64,000 nucleotides of DNA. Origin: CAWFXC01 sp963819735. GTDB lineage: Bacteria; Actinomycetota; Acidimicrobiia; IMCC26256; DASPTH01. Under the pieces are notes generated by a model. That model had not been told where the DNA came from. It saw only the letters and a program-made list of their open reading frames with translations, and did not search any database. The DNA is taken from NCBI GenBank assembly GCA_963819735.1, contig CAWFXC010000001.1:2232001-2296000 (forward strand), given 5' to 3'. Positions 52,207-61,711 of this stretch are shown in pieces. How positions within the stretch are numbered: the stretch's first letter is position 1; each line of letters opens with the position of its first letter. The position numbers and the translations under genes are program-made.

Positions 52207-54260
52207 AAGCCGCGCTCGGGTACGGAGCCGTCGCCTTCGGCGCGGGCGCGGCAGTGGTTGGCATCACCGCGTTGCTCGCGGGGCTGCAGCTGCGCGACGC
52301 GATGTTGCTGCGCTTCGGCCGCCGCTGTGTGTTCGGCGTGTTCCTCGCCGCGCTCGTCGCCGCGGGCGCGATGGAGTGGGCGCTGATCACGCACGACTTC
52401 TCGCTGCAGTACGTGGCGCAGAACAGTGCGCGCGGTACGCCAATGCTCTTCACCATCACCGGCCTGTGGGCAGCGCTCGAGGGCTCGATCCTCCTCTGGG
52501 CGGTGATCCTCGGCGGCTATCTCACGTTCGTCGCGTGGAAGTTCCGCCGTCGTTCCACTGACCCGTTGGTGGCGATCGCCACCATCACCGGCCTCGTCGT
52601 CGCCCTGTTCTTCTTCGCGCTGATGCTGGGCCCGGCGAATCCGTTCCGCACCCTGAGCACGGTTCCGCTCAACGGCACCGGCGCGAACCCGTTGCTCCAG
52701 AACAACGTGCTGATGGCGTTCCACCCGCCGATCCTCTATCTCGGCTACGTCGGGTTCACGGTGCCGTTCATGTTCGGGATCGCCGCGCTGGTCACCGGTC
52801 GCTTCGGCGAGGGCTGGCTCGCCGACACCCGTCGCACCACGCTCGTCGCCTGGGGCTTCCTCACCGTCGGCATCATCCTCGGCGCGTGGTGGAGCTACGA
52901 GGTGCTCGGCTGGGGCGGGTTCTGGGCCTGGGACCCGGTCGAGAACGCGTCGCTGCTGCCCTGGCTCACCGCCACCGCGTTCATCCATTCGGTGATCGTG
53001 CAGGAACGACGCGGGATGCTGCGGGTCTGGAACCTGTCGCTGGTGATCGCGACGTTCTGCCTCACCATTCTCGGCACCTTCCTCACCCGGTCCGGTGTGA
53101 TCGATTCGGTGCACACGTTCAGCGAGTCCGACATCGGGCCGTGGCTCCTGGCGTTCCTCGGGGTGATCGCAGCAACGGGCATCGGCCTCGTCGCCTGGCG
53201 CGGCGACCAGTTGCGTGCGCCGGGACGCATCGACTCCGCGGTGTCGCGCGAGTCGGCGTTCCTCGCCAACAATCTGCTCTTCGCCGCGCTCGCGTTCGTG
53301 GTGCTGCTCGGCACCGTGTTCCCCCTCGTCGCCGAAGCGGTGCGAGGGTCGCAGCTGTCGGTGGGTGGTCCCTACTTCGATCGCATGGCCACCCCGATCG
53401 GGTTGGCGCTGCTGTTCCTGATGGCGGCGGCGCCCGCGCTGCCGTGGCGCGCCACCACCGGCGAAGTCGTACGCAACCGCTTGCTGCTGCCGGCATGGAT
53501 CGGCGGACTCACGATGCTGGTGGCGGTCGTGCTCGGCGCGCGCGGCCTGGAGGAGATCATCGCCTACGGGCTGGGCGCATTCGCCACTGCGGGCATCGTG
53601 CGCCAGTTCGCCCTCGGCATCCGCGGTCGTCGTCGTGCGCTGGGTGAGTCGCGCACGGTGGCGCTGGGCCGCGCCACGCGCTCGAATCCGCGGCTCTACG
53701 GTGGTCTCGTCGTGCACTTCGGTGTCGTGCTCATCGCGGTGGTGCTGGCGGCGTCGTCGGCCTATGGCGCCAACCGCGACGTCCGGTTGGCGCAGGGGCA
53801 GTCTACGAAGGTGTCGGGATACACGTTCACGTACCTGGGTTCCTCCACGACGCGTTCGGCGCAGAAGAACACGATCTCGGCGCGGGTGAAAGTGGCCAAG
53901 GGCGACCATGTGCTCGGCACGTACACGCCGGGGATCTCGACGTATCCGAACAGCACCGAGGGCATCGGCACGCCGTCGATCCACACCGGGGTGCTCGAAG
54001 ACGTCTACCTCACGCTGGTCGCGGCGAAAGACTCACAGCACCGGATCACCCTCGGCGTGCGGATCAACACGCTGATCGTCTGGCTCTGGATCGGCGGCGC
54101 GTTCATGGCGCTCGGCACGATCCTCGCGCTCGCGCCACGGTTGCGGCGTCGGCCGCGTCCCGCGTCGATCGACGGGGCGGAGCCCGAACCGGAGCCTGCG
54201 CCCACTCCCACTCCCACGCCTGCCCCCGAGGACGGACCGCTCGAAGAGGTGCCGGTGTGA
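52203..54260 (+). CDS. ccmF: Heme lyase CcmF
   Basis: The 685-residue product has about 15 membrane helices. The WWD-type heme motif is GWGGFWAWDPVENASLLPWL (about 235-254). The upstream GTPMLFTITGLWAALEGSI and HPPILYLGYVGFT carry conserved His and Trp. It attaches heme to apocytochromes. A Pro/Glu/Thr tail of about 30 residues ends the protein, which is not typical. The start overlaps ccmE (GTGA). Confidence 0.92.
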   Translation: MKAALGYGAVAFGAGAAVVGITALLAGLQLRDAMLLRFGRRCVFGVFLAALVAAGAMEWALITHDFSLQYVAQNSARGTPMLFTITGLWAALEGSILLWAVILGGYLTFVAWKFRRRSTDPLVAIATITGLVVALFFFALMLGPANPFRTLSTVPLNGTGANPLLQNNVLMAFHPPILYLGYVGFTVPFMFGIAALVTGRFGEGWLADTRRTTLVAWGFLTVGIILGAWWSYEVLGWGGFWAWDPVENASLLPWLTATAFIHSVIVQERRGMLRVWNLSLVIATFCLTILGTFLTRSGVIDSVHTFSESDIGPWLLAFLGVIAATGIGLVAWRGDQLRAPGRIDSAVSRESAFLANNLLFAALAFVVLLGTVFPLVAEAVRGSQLSVGGPYFDRMATPIGLALLFLMAAAPALPWRATTGEVVRNRLLLPAWIGGLTMLVAVVLGARGLEEIIAYGLGAFATAGIVRQFALGIRGRRRALGESRTVALGRATRSNPRLYGGLVVHFGVVLIAVVLAASSAYGANRDVRLAQGQSTKVSGYTFTYLGSSTTRSAQKNTISARVKVAKGDHVLGTYTPGISTYPNSTEGIGTPSIHTGVLEDVYLTLVAAKDSQHRITLGVRINTLIVWLWIGGAFMALGTILALAPRLRRRPRPASIDGAEPEPEPAPTPTPTPAPEDGPLEEVPV

Positions 54261-54805
54261 AGCGTCCGGCGCGGTGGATCGCGCTCTCGGTCGCGCTCGT
54301 GGTCGTGGTGCTCGGCGTCGTGCTCGCGCTCAACGTGGGCACCGACCCCGCGTCGGCGTCGAAGCAGAGTCCGTTCCTCGGCAAGCAGGTTCCGGCCTTC
54401 AACCTTCCGCAGCTCACGGGCGGCGCGGTGTCGAAGCAATCGATTGCGGGCAAGTCGGTGATCATCAACTTCTGGAACACCTGGTGCGTACCGTGCGTGC
54501 AGGAGTTGCCGGAGTTGCGGACGTTCTACGCGCAACACGCCACCGACCCCGATTTCGTGATGATCGGCATCGTGCGCGACCAGCAGTACAGCGACAACAC
54601 GGTGCGCGCCTACGTGAAGAAGAACGGGATGGACTGGACGATCGCCCTCGATCCCGGTAGCCAGGCCGCGCTCGACTTCGCCACCCGCGGCCAGCCCGAG
54701 ACCATCGCGGTGTCGCCGCAGGGAGTCGTCGCGGCGTCGAAGTACGGGCCCATGAGCAACGGCGACCTCGAGAAGTTCCTCGCCGCGGCGCGGAACTACG
54801 GATGA
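54257..54805 (+). CDS. ccmG: Thiol:disulfide protein CcmG/DsbE
   Basis: The 182-residue product has an N-terminal anchor and a thioredoxin domain with active site WNTWCVPCVQELPEL (CVPC). It keeps apocytochrome cysteines reduced for heme attachment. The start overlaps ccmF by four bases (GTGA). Confidence 0.9.
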   Translation: MKRPARWIALSVALVVVVLGVVLALNVGTDPASASKQSPFLGKQVPAFNLPQLTGGAVSKQSIAGKSVIINFWNTWCVPCVQELPELRTFYAQHATDPDFVMIGIVRDQQYSDNTVRAYVKKNGMDWTIALDPGSQAALDFATRGQPETIAVSPQGVVAASKYGPMSNGDLEKFLAAARNYG

Positions 54806-55257
54806 TCCGTCGGTGGGGTCCCTGGATCGCGCTCGCGGTCGTGGTGGCGATCGCGCTCGCGGTGGTCCTGTGGCCGAGCGGGCACGAGTCCGCGGCGGCG
54901 CGCGCACACTCGCTCGAGACCGAACTGAAGTGCCCGGAGTGTGAGGGACTGTCGGTCGCCGACAGTCAGGCGCCGACGTCCGTGGCGATCCGGGCCGACA
55001 TCAAGCGGCGGATCGCCAAGGGCCAGAGCGACGCGACGATCCGGCAGGCCTACGTCGACGACTACGGCCAGTCGATCCTGCTGTCGCCCCAGAGCTCGGG
55101 TATCAGCCTGATCGTGTGGGTGCTGCCGGTGCTCGTGCTCGCGCTCGGCGCCACCGGCATCGTGTTCGCGCTGCGGCGCAATCGCGCGGAGCCACGGCTG
55201 CACGCGACCGACGCCGACGAGACGCTGGTGGAGCGCACCCGAGGTGCCGAGACGTGA
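54802..55257 (+). CDS. ccmH: Cytochrome c maturation protein CcmH
   Basis: The 151-residue product has a first membrane helix, the redox motif LKCPECEGLSVADSQAP (CPEC in place of the common CPVC or CPQC), the three-helix bundle and a second helix (LIVWVLPVLVLALGATGI). It reduces the CXXCH cysteines with CcmG. Coupled to ccmG (ATGA) and to the next gene (GTGA). Confidence 0.9.
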   Translation: MIRRWGPWIALAVVVAIALAVVLWPSGHESAAARAHSLETELKCPECEGLSVADSQAPTSVAIRADIKRRIAKGQSDATIRQAYVDDYGQSILLSPQSSGISLIVWVLPVLVLALGATGIVFALRRNRAEPRLHATDADETLVERTRGAET

Positions 55258-56222
55258 GCAAGGGTGGCGCAGGCAAGGGTGGCACGGGCAACTCAGGCAC
55301 GGGGAAAGCGGGCGCAGGGAAGGGCAGGTCGACCTCGGGGGAGACCGGCGGCCTCGACCGTGAGGCGCGTGCCCGGTTGGAGCAGGAGCGCGACTTCCTG
55401 ATGAAGTCGCTCGACGACCTCGAGCTCGAGCACGAGAGCGGGGGCATCGACGACGAGTCCTACTCGTCGCTGCACGACGACTACACCGCGCGCACGGCCG
55501 CGGTCATCCGTACGTTGCGCGACGGCGTCGACACCCGTCCCGCGACGCCCCCGAGATCGGCGCGCACCGCGCGCACACGGGTCGCGGTCGTGGCCCTGAT
55601 CGTCGTGTTCGCGCTGGTGGCCGGGGTCTCGCTCGCGTACGCGCTCGGCGCGCGTCTGCCCGGGCAGACCGCGTCAGGGAACTCGCAGGCCAGCAGCTCG
55701 TCGAGCGCGTCGGCGAAGATCGGCAGCACCATCACGCGCCTCCAGAAGTCGGTCAACGCCTCCCCGGACGACTACGAGCTGCGGTTGCAACTCGCCGACG
55801 CGTACGCGAGCAACAACGACCTGCCCACCGCGATCAAGCAGTGGGACGCCGCGATCACGATCAGTCCGACACGCCCCGAGGCCCAGGCCCTGATCGGACG
55901 CGCGCTCTACATCGTGTCGGAGAGCCTGCCCGAGCAGGCGGCGCAGCAGCAGGCGGTGGCGGAGGCGGTCGCCGCCGAGGACAAGGCGATCCAGGACGAT
56001 CCCACGTACGCCGACAGCTACTTCTACCGCGGCGTGATCCGATCGGGGATCCAGCAGCTGGCCGGCGCGCAGGCCGATCTCCAGAACTATCTGCTCAAGG
56101 CGCCGAACGGACAGTGGGCCCAGAACGCCACGTCGTTGCTCGCGCAGGTCACGACCGCGCTCGAATCGCCTTCGACTACCGTGCCACCGACCACCACCCA
56201 GCCGAAGAGCAAGAAGAAGTAG
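55254..56222 (+). CDS. CcmI-like TPR protein
   Basis: The 322-residue product has a Gly/Lys/Ser-rich start (KGGAGKGGTGNSG), a coiled-coil (LEQERDFLMKSLDDLELEHE about 40-60), a membrane helix (about 105-128), then TPRs (about 155-295; YELRLQLADAYASNNDLPTA). The position last in the operon and the shape match CcmI, the apocytochrome chaperone, though the C-terminal half differs from Gram-negative CcmI. A Thr/Pro/Lys tail ends it. Start GTG 55254 overlaps ccmH (GTGA). Confidence 0.75.
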   Translation: MSKGGAGKGGTGNSGTGKAGAGKGRSTSGETGGLDREARARLEQERDFLMKSLDDLELEHESGGIDDESYSSLHDDYTARTAAVIRTLRDGVDTRPATPPRSARTARTRVAVVALIVVFALVAGVSLAYALGARLPGQTASGNSQASSSSSASAKIGSTITRLQKSVNASPDDYELRLQLADAYASNNDLPTAIKQWDAAITISPTRPEAQALIGRALYIVSESLPEQAAQQQAVAEAVAAEDKAIQDDPTYADSYFYRGVIRSGIQQLAGAQADLQNYLLKAPNGQWAQNATSLLAQVTTALESPSTTVPPTTTQPKSKKK

Positions 56223-56231
56223 GAGCCCGTA

Positions 56232-56705
56232 ATGGCGCAGCCCCCCGCGTACGAGATCGACGACTCCAAGGTCTACAGGGCCACCATCACGACCGACCGT
56301 GGTTCCATCGTGATGGAGCTCGACCCCAAGCTCGCCCCGAACACGGTCAACCATTTCGTGGCGCTCTCGCGTGCCGGTTTCTACGACGGTCTCACGTTCC
56401 ACCGGGTCGTTCCCGAGTTCGTGATCCAGGGCGGCGACCCCGAAGGAAGCGGTCGCGGCGGTCCGGGCTACAAGTGGGCCGACGAGCCGGTGAAGGGCGA
56501 GTACCGGCTCGGCGCGGTGGCGATGGCCAATGCCGGTCCCGACACCAATGGATCCCAGTTCTTCGTGTGCATCGACGACTGCTCGCGCAAGCTCACCAAG
56601 AGCTACAACCTCTTCGGCTACGTGGTCGACGGCATCGACGTCGCCACCAACACGCAGGTCGGCGACGTGATGCGCACCGTGGTGATCGAGGAGATCGACG
56701 CGTAG
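56232..56705 (+). CDS. Cyclophilin-type peptidyl-prolyl isomerase
   Basis: The 157-residue product has FHRVVPEFVIQGGDPEGSG, with the catalytic Arg, GAVAMANAGPDTNGSQFFV and the LFGYVVDGID end. It is a cytoplasmic form without a signal. It has AGGAG eight bases before the ATG, and follows the ccm operon after nine bases; its role is in protein folding, perhaps of exported apocytochromes (inference). Confidence 0.9.
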   Translation: MAQPPAYEIDDSKVYRATITTDRGSIVMELDPKLAPNTVNHFVALSRAGFYDGLTFHRVVPEFVIQGGDPEGSGRGGPGYKWADEPVKGEYRLGAVAMANAGPDTNGSQFFVCIDDCSRKLTKSYNLFGYVVDGIDVATNTQVGDVMRTVVIEEIDA

Positions 56706-56728
56706 CCGGGGCGCGTAACCTGGCCCGC

Positions 56729-57529
56729 ATGGAGAACGCCGACGTCGGGATCTTCGGGCCCGAGAGCATCGCCTGGAGGATCCACGCCGATCCGGTGATG
56801 CTCGTGGGCGGGCTCCGGGCGTTGCTCGTACAGGCGCTCGAGCCGCGCGCGATGGCGGCCGTCGACCAGCACAGCAAGTTCCGCGAAGACCCGTGGGGCC
56901 GGCTCGAACGCACCACCAACTTCGTGCTCGCCACCACCTACGGCGACACTGCGGCCGCCGAAGCGGCGGCCGCCCGAGTGCGGAAGGTGCACGAGCACAT
57001 TCACGGCGTCGATCCCGTCACCGGTGGCACCTACGCCGCAGCCGATCCCGACCTGCTGCTCTGGATCCACGCGGTGGAGGTCGATTCGTTCGTCCTCGCC
57101 TACCGCACCTATGCGGGCCGTCTCACGCGGGAGGAGGCTGACCGGTACGTCGCCGAGATGGCGCGCGTCGCCGAGATGGTCGAGTTGCCCCGCGCCATGG
57201 CCCCCCGGTCGATGGGCGAGCTCCAGGAGTACCTCCGCTCGGTGCGTGGGCTGCAGGTCACGCCGGCCGCGCGCGACGGCTTGCGCGTCGTGCTCTTTCC
57301 GCCCATGGGCCTGCGGTACCGGCCGCTCTGGGCGATTCCGACCACCGCGGCGGTCGCGATCCTTCCCGGGTACGCACGTCGCCTCTACCGCATCCCCTGG
57401 TTCCCCCCGGCCGCGATGCCGGTGCGGACGGGCGTGTACGCGCTCAGCCGGGTGCTGAATCTCGTCACCCCGACTCCGCCGGCGCTCCGCCACGCCCGCG
57501 AACGGGTGCAGTCCGGCCTCGCCGCGTGA
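56729..57529 (+). CDS. DUF2236/MpaB-like oxygenase-type protein
   Basis: The 266-residue product has the DUF2236 pattern: IFGPESIAWRIHADPVMLVG, VLATTYGDTAAAEAAAARVR, VHEHIHGVDP and LLWIHAVEVDSFVLAYRTY. The His residues resemble the heme-binding ones of rubber oxygenase Lcp and MpaB. It may be a heme-dependent oxygenase. The position right after the heme-maturation cluster is suggestive only. Start ATG 56729. Confidence 0.8.
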   Translation: MENADVGIFGPESIAWRIHADPVMLVGGLRALLVQALEPRAMAAVDQHSKFREDPWGRLERTTNFVLATTYGDTAAAEAAAARVRKVHEHIHGVDPVTGGTYAAADPDLLLWIHAVEVDSFVLAYRTYAGRLTREEADRYVAEMARVAEMVELPRAMAPRSMGELQEYLRSVRGLQVTPAARDGLRVVLFPPMGLRYRPLWAIPTTAAVAILPGYARRLYRIPWFPPAAMPVRTGVYALSRVLNLVTPTPPALRHARERVQSGLAA

Positions 57530-57553
57530 GGAGCGCGGCGTGAGGGGCCCGGA

Positions 57554-58009
57554 ATGAAGGTCACGGCGAAGGCCGACTATGCGGTGCGCGCCGTGCTCGA
57601 GCTCGCGGCGGCCGACGGTGGGTTGGTAAAGGCCGACGTGATCGCCGAGGCGCAGGCGATCCCGCGGCATTTCCTCGACAACATCCTCACCGATCTCCGG
57701 CGCGCCGGCATCGTGGCGACCCATCGGGGCGCCGACGGCGGTTCGCGCCTCGCCCGGCCGGCCGCTGACATCGCGCTGGCCGACGTGATGCGCGCCATCG
57801 AAGGACCGTTGGCCGCGGTGCGTGACATCCGCCCCGAGTCGCTGGCGTACGACGGCCCGGCGGAGCGGCTGCCCGAGGTGTGGATCGCGGTGCGCGCCGC
57901 GCTGCGCGGCGTCCTCGAACGGGTCAGCGTGGCGGATGTCGCCGCCGGCCGCCTGCCGAAGTCCGTCGAGCGCCTCGCCGCCGACCCGGAGGCGTGGAAG
58001 CCGCATTAA
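57554..58009 (+). CDS. Rrf2-family transcription regulator without cysteines
   Basis: The 151-residue product has an Rrf2 winged helix: KVTAKADYAVRAVLELAAAD, the recognition part PRHFLDNILTDLRRAGIV, and the wing HRGADGGSRLARPAADI. Well-known Rrf2 members (IscR, NsrR) bind Fe-S clusters through three Cys; this one has no Cys at all, so it cannot sense through a cluster that way. It lies upstream of aconitase and may regulate it (inference). Confidence 0.85.
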   Translation: MKVTAKADYAVRAVLELAAADGGLVKADVIAEAQAIPRHFLDNILTDLRRAGIVATHRGADGGSRLARPAADIALADVMRAIEGPLAAVRDIRPESLAYDGPAERLPEVWIAVRAALRGVLERVSVADVAAGRLPKSVERLAADPEAWKPH

Positions 58010-58126
58010 GCGACGAAGCGGAGCCGGCGGGCGACATTCCGGCGTGGAACGGTGGGCGGAGCGAAGTCGACCATTTGCGAGGGCGTAGATTTCAACTGAG
58101 AACCGCGCGCAGCAGGAGACCGAAGC

Positions 58127-60403
58127 ATGGCAGAGACCATCGGGCCCACGACGCCCATCGAACTGGTCGAGACCGCGTACGCGCGTTACCCGCGCGCACT
58201 CGCCGACGCCCGACGACGGCTCGGCCGCCCACTCACGTTCGCCGAGAAGATCCTGTTCGCCCACGCCGACGACAGCGCGACCGTCGGCATCGACCGGGGC
58301 GTCGACTATGCCGACTACCGGCCCGATCGCGTCGCCATGCAGGACGCCACCGCGCAGATGGCGCTGCTGCAATTCATGACCGCCGGCCTGCCCCGCGTGC
58401 AGGTGCCGAGCACGGTCCACTGTGATCACCTGATCCAGGCCCGGGTCGGCGCCGACTCCGACCTCGCCACCGCCCTCGACGTGAACTCGGAGGTGTACGA
58501 GTTCCTGCGTTCGGTGTCGTCGAAGTTCGGCATCGGCTTCTGGAAGCCCGGCTCCGGGATCATCCACCAGGTCGTGCTGGAGCAGTACGCGTTCCCGGGC
58601 GGCATGATGATCGGCACCGACAGCCACACGCCCAACGCCGGGGGGCTGGGCATGGTCGCCATCGGGGTGGGCGGCGCCGACGCCGTCGACGTGATGGCGG
58701 GCTGGCCGTTCAACACCAAGGTTCCCAAGGTGATCGGCGTGCACCTGCGCGGCGAGCTCTCCGGGTGGGCCGCGGCCAAGGACGTGATCCTCAAGGTCGC
58801 CGGGATCCTCACCGTGAAGGGCGGCACCGGCGCGATCGTCGAGTACTTCGGGCCGGGCGCCGAGTCGATCTCGGCCACCGGCAAGGCCACGATCTGCAAC
58901 ATGGGCGCCGAGATCGGCGCGACCTGCTCGCTGTTCCCGTACGACGCGCGCGCGGCCGCTTACCTCAAGGCCACGGGCCGCGAGGCGCTGGCCAACCTCG
59001 CCGACGCGCACGCCGAGCACCTCCGCATCGACCCCGAGGTGCTCGACGACCCCGAGCGGTTCTTCGACCGCGTGATCGACATCGACCTCGACGAGCTCGA
59101 GCCGCATCTCGTGGGTCCACACACCCCCGACCTCGATCGCCCGATCTCCGAGGTGGGTCGCGCTGCGCGCGAAGAGGACTACCCGGTCGAGATCAGCTAC
59201 GCACTCGTCGGGTCGTGCACCAACTCGTCCTACGAAGACATCGGCCGCGCCGCGCACGTCGCGCGGCAGGCGAGCGCGAACGGGCTCTCGGTGAAGACGC
59301 CGCTGCTCATCACGCCCGGCTCCGAGCAGGTGCGGGCCACCATCGAGCGCGACGGTCTCTTGGCCGATCTCGAAGCGATCGGAGCGACGGTGCTCGCCAA
59401 CGCGTGCGGTCCCTGCATCGGACAGTGGCAGCGCGACGACATCGAGAAGGGCGACCGCAACACGATCGTCTCGTCGTTCAATCGCAACTTCCCGGCCCGC
59501 AACGACGGCAATGCCGCGACCCTGTCGTTCATCGGCTCGCCGGAGACGGTGGTGGCGATGGCGCTCACCGGGCGGCTCGACGTCGACTTCGTGCGCGAGC
59601 CGGTCGTCGCCCCCGACGGCTCGAAGGTGCAGCTGACCGCGCCGTCGGCCGACGAGCTGCCGGCGCGCGGCTTCGATCCCGGCGAGTCGGGCTTCCAGCC
59701 TCCGGCCGACGACCCGACGACGGTCGAGGTCGTGGTCTCGCCGACCTCGGACCGCCTCGAGTTGCTCGAGCCGTTCCCGGCTTGGGACGGCGAAGACTTC
59801 ACCGGCCTCACGGTGCTGATGAAGGCCACCGGCAAGTGCACGACCGACCACATCTCGCCGGCGGGGCCGTGGCTCAAGTACCGCGGTCACCTCACGAACA
59901 TCTCCGGCAACCTGTTCATCGGGGTGAACAACGCGTTCTCGCTCGACCAGCCGGGGTCCGGGGTCGACGTGCGCGACGGTTCCGTGAAGCCGCTCCCTGA
60001 TCTGGCCAAGGCTTACAAGGACGCCGGGATCTACTGGGTCGCGGTCGGCGACGAGAACTACGGCGAAGGTTCGTCGCGCGAGCACGCGGCGATGGAGCCG
60101 CGCTACATGTTCGGCCGTGCCGTGATCGTCCGGTCGTTCGCCCGTATCCACGAGGCCAACCTCAAGAAGCAGGGCATGCTCGCGCTCACCCTCGCCGACC
60201 CCGCCGACTACGAGCGCATCCGCGTCGACGACACCATCGACATCATCGGCTTGGCCGAGCTCGCGCCCGGCCGACCCGTCGCGGTGATCCTCCACCACGC
60301 CGACGGCACGACGGAGCAGATCCTCACGACGCACACGATGTCCGACGAGCACATCGCCTGGTTCCGGGCCGGTTCCGCGCTCAACGTGCTCCGCGGCGAC
60401 TGA
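58127..60403 (+). CDS. acn: Aconitate hydratase (mitochondrial-type)
   Basis: The 758-residue product interconverts citrate and isocitrate. The 4Fe-4S cysteines are in VGSCTNSSYEDI and ANACGPCIGQW. Substrate motifs are HPNAG-like SHTPNAGGLGM, DHISPAGPWLKYRG and EGSSREHAAMEPRYM. The length and domain order (fourth domain at the C-terminus) fit the mitochondrial AcnA-type (aconitase 2). The start ATG 58127 follows AGGAG. Confidence 0.92.
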   Translation: MAETIGPTTPIELVETAYARYPRALADARRRLGRPLTFAEKILFAHADDSATVGIDRGVDYADYRPDRVAMQDATAQMALLQFMTAGLPRVQVPSTVHCDHLIQARVGADSDLATALDVNSEVYEFLRSVSSKFGIGFWKPGSGIIHQVVLEQYAFPGGMMIGTDSHTPNAGGLGMVAIGVGGADAVDVMAGWPFNTKVPKVIGVHLRGELSGWAAAKDVILKVAGILTVKGGTGAIVEYFGPGAESISATGKATICNMGAEIGATCSLFPYDARAAAYLKATGREALANLADAHAEHLRIDPEVLDDPERFFDRVIDIDLDELEPHLVGPHTPDLDRPISEVGRAAREEDYPVEISYALVGSCTNSSYEDIGRAAHVARQASANGLSVKTPLLITPGSEQVRATIERDGLLADLEAIGATVLANACGPCIGQWQRDDIEKGDRNTIVSSFNRNFPARNDGNAATLSFIGSPETVVAMALTGRLDVDFVREPVVAPDGSKVQLTAPSADELPARGFDPGESGFQPPADDPTTVEVVVSPTSDRLELLEPFPAWDGEDFTGLTVLMKATGKCTTDHISPAGPWLKYRGHLTNISGNLFIGVNNAFSLDQPGSGVDVRDGSVKPLPDLAKAYKDAGIYWVAVGDENYGEGSSREHAAMEPRYMFGRAVIVRSFARIHEANLKKQGMLALTLADPADYERIRVDDTIDIIGLAELAPGRPVAVILHHADGTTEQILTTHTMSDEHIAWFRAGSALNVLRGD

Positions 60404-60419
60404 CCCGTAGCCTGCACTC

Positions 60420-61679
60420 ATGCGGGTTCTCCTGGTGGCGACGTACGAGCTCGGGCAACAACCCGGGAGCCTCGGCGCGGCCGCGGCGCATCTCGAGGCC
60501 CTGGGGCACGAGGTCCGGGCCGTCGACGTGTCCGTGGAGCCGTGGAACCCGGCGTCGGTCGAGTGGGCCGACGAGGTGGCGTTCTCGGTACCGATGCACA
60601 CCGCCGCCCGGCTCGCCCGCGATGTGGCGCGGGGTATCGACAAGCCGACCCGCTGCTTCGGGCTCTACGCGAACCAGTGCAGTGACTTCGCCGGCGCGGT
60701 CGACTGGGACACCGCCGGCGCCGCGGCAGCTCCGGTGCGGTCGATCCTCCCTCCGCTCGACCGTTACGCCCGCCTCGAGATCGCGGGCGAGCAACGCCTT
60801 GTCGGTTCCGTCGTCGCCAGCCAGGGCTGCGCCCACCGGTGCCGACACTGTCCGGTACCGGTCGTGTACGACGGGCGTGTCCGACGCGTCGACGAGAGCG
60901 CGGTGCTCGACGACATCGCGCAACTCGTGGCCGCCGGTGCGCGACACATCACGTTCGGCGATCCCGACTTCCTGAACGCGCCGCCGCATTCGCGCCGGGT
61001 CGTGCGCGCGCTCCACGAGCGCTTCCCGGCGGTCACGTTCGATTGCACGGTGAAGGTCGAGCACGTGCTGCGGCACGCCGACGTGTGGGGCGACATGGCC
61101 GCCGCCGGATGCGTGTTCGTCGTATCGGCCTTCGAGTCGGTCGACGACGAGACCCTGGTCCGGCTCGACAAGGGTCACACCACGCCCGACGCCGCCCGCG
61201 CCACCGCGCTCTTGCGCAGCCACGGGATCGACGTCCGACCGTCGTTCCTGCCCTTCACACCGTGGACCACTCGCGACGACGTGATTGCACTGCTCGATTT
61301 CGTGTACGAGCACGACCTCGTCGGCAGCGTGGATCCGGTGCAGTACACGATCCGGCTGTTGCTGCCGGCCGGTTCGTTGCTCCTCGATCATCCCGATCTC
61401 GCGCCCTACCTCGGCGCGTGGGACGAGACCCGGCTGAGCTACGAGTGGTCAGCGGCCGATCCCACGGTCGACGAGTTGCACCGCGAGCTCGCGGCGCTGG
61501 TCGAGCAGAGCGTCGCCGCGGGAGACACGATCTTCGAGACGTACGCGCAGGTTCGGGCCGCGGCGGGCGCGCCGCCGGTGGATCTCGCCGCGAGCACCTC
61601 GGGGCGTCCGCACCTCACCGAGAGCTGGTTCTGCTGCGCGGAACCGACCGAAGTGCAGCTCCGCACCGTCGCGCACTGA
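60420..61679 (+). CDS. CCAEP-tail radical SAM protein
   Basis: The 419-residue product has a B12-binding-like start (LVATYELGQQPGSLGAAAAH, EVRAVDVSVEP), and a radical SAM core with cluster motif SQGCAHRCRHCPVP (CxxxCxxC, about 138-145). Near the C-terminus is SWFCCAEPTEVQ. This matches the CUAEP/CCAEP-tail radical SAM family, where some members have selenocysteine and others Cys in the tail. The reaction is unknown to me. It starts 16 bases after the aconitase stop. This is the Cys form, so no SECIS or selenocysteine machinery is needed. Confidence 0.85.
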   Translation: MRVLLVATYELGQQPGSLGAAAAHLEALGHEVRAVDVSVEPWNPASVEWADEVAFSVPMHTAARLARDVARGIDKPTRCFGLYANQCSDFAGAVDWDTAGAAAAPVRSILPPLDRYARLEIAGEQRLVGSVVASQGCAHRCRHCPVPVVYDGRVRRVDESAVLDDIAQLVAAGARHITFGDPDFLNAPPHSRRVVRALHERFPAVTFDCTVKVEHVLRHADVWGDMAAAGCVFVVSAFESVDDETLVRLDKGHTTPDAARATALLRSHGIDVRPSFLPFTPWTTRDDVIALLDFVYEHDLVGSVDPVQYTIRLLLPAGSLLLDHPDLAPYLGAWDETRLSYEWSAADPTVDELHRELAALVEQSVAAGDTIFETYAQVRAAAGAPPVDLAASTSGRPHLTESWFCCAEPTEVQLRTVAH

Positions 61680-61711
61680 GACCCGCGCACGGAGACCGCG
61701 CACTGAAACCC

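Noticed and set aside
56618..60643. A 1,341-codon minus-strand reading frame
   Set aside because: It is antisense to DUF2236, Rrf2 and aconitase, all with clear family motifs; typical high-GC shadow.
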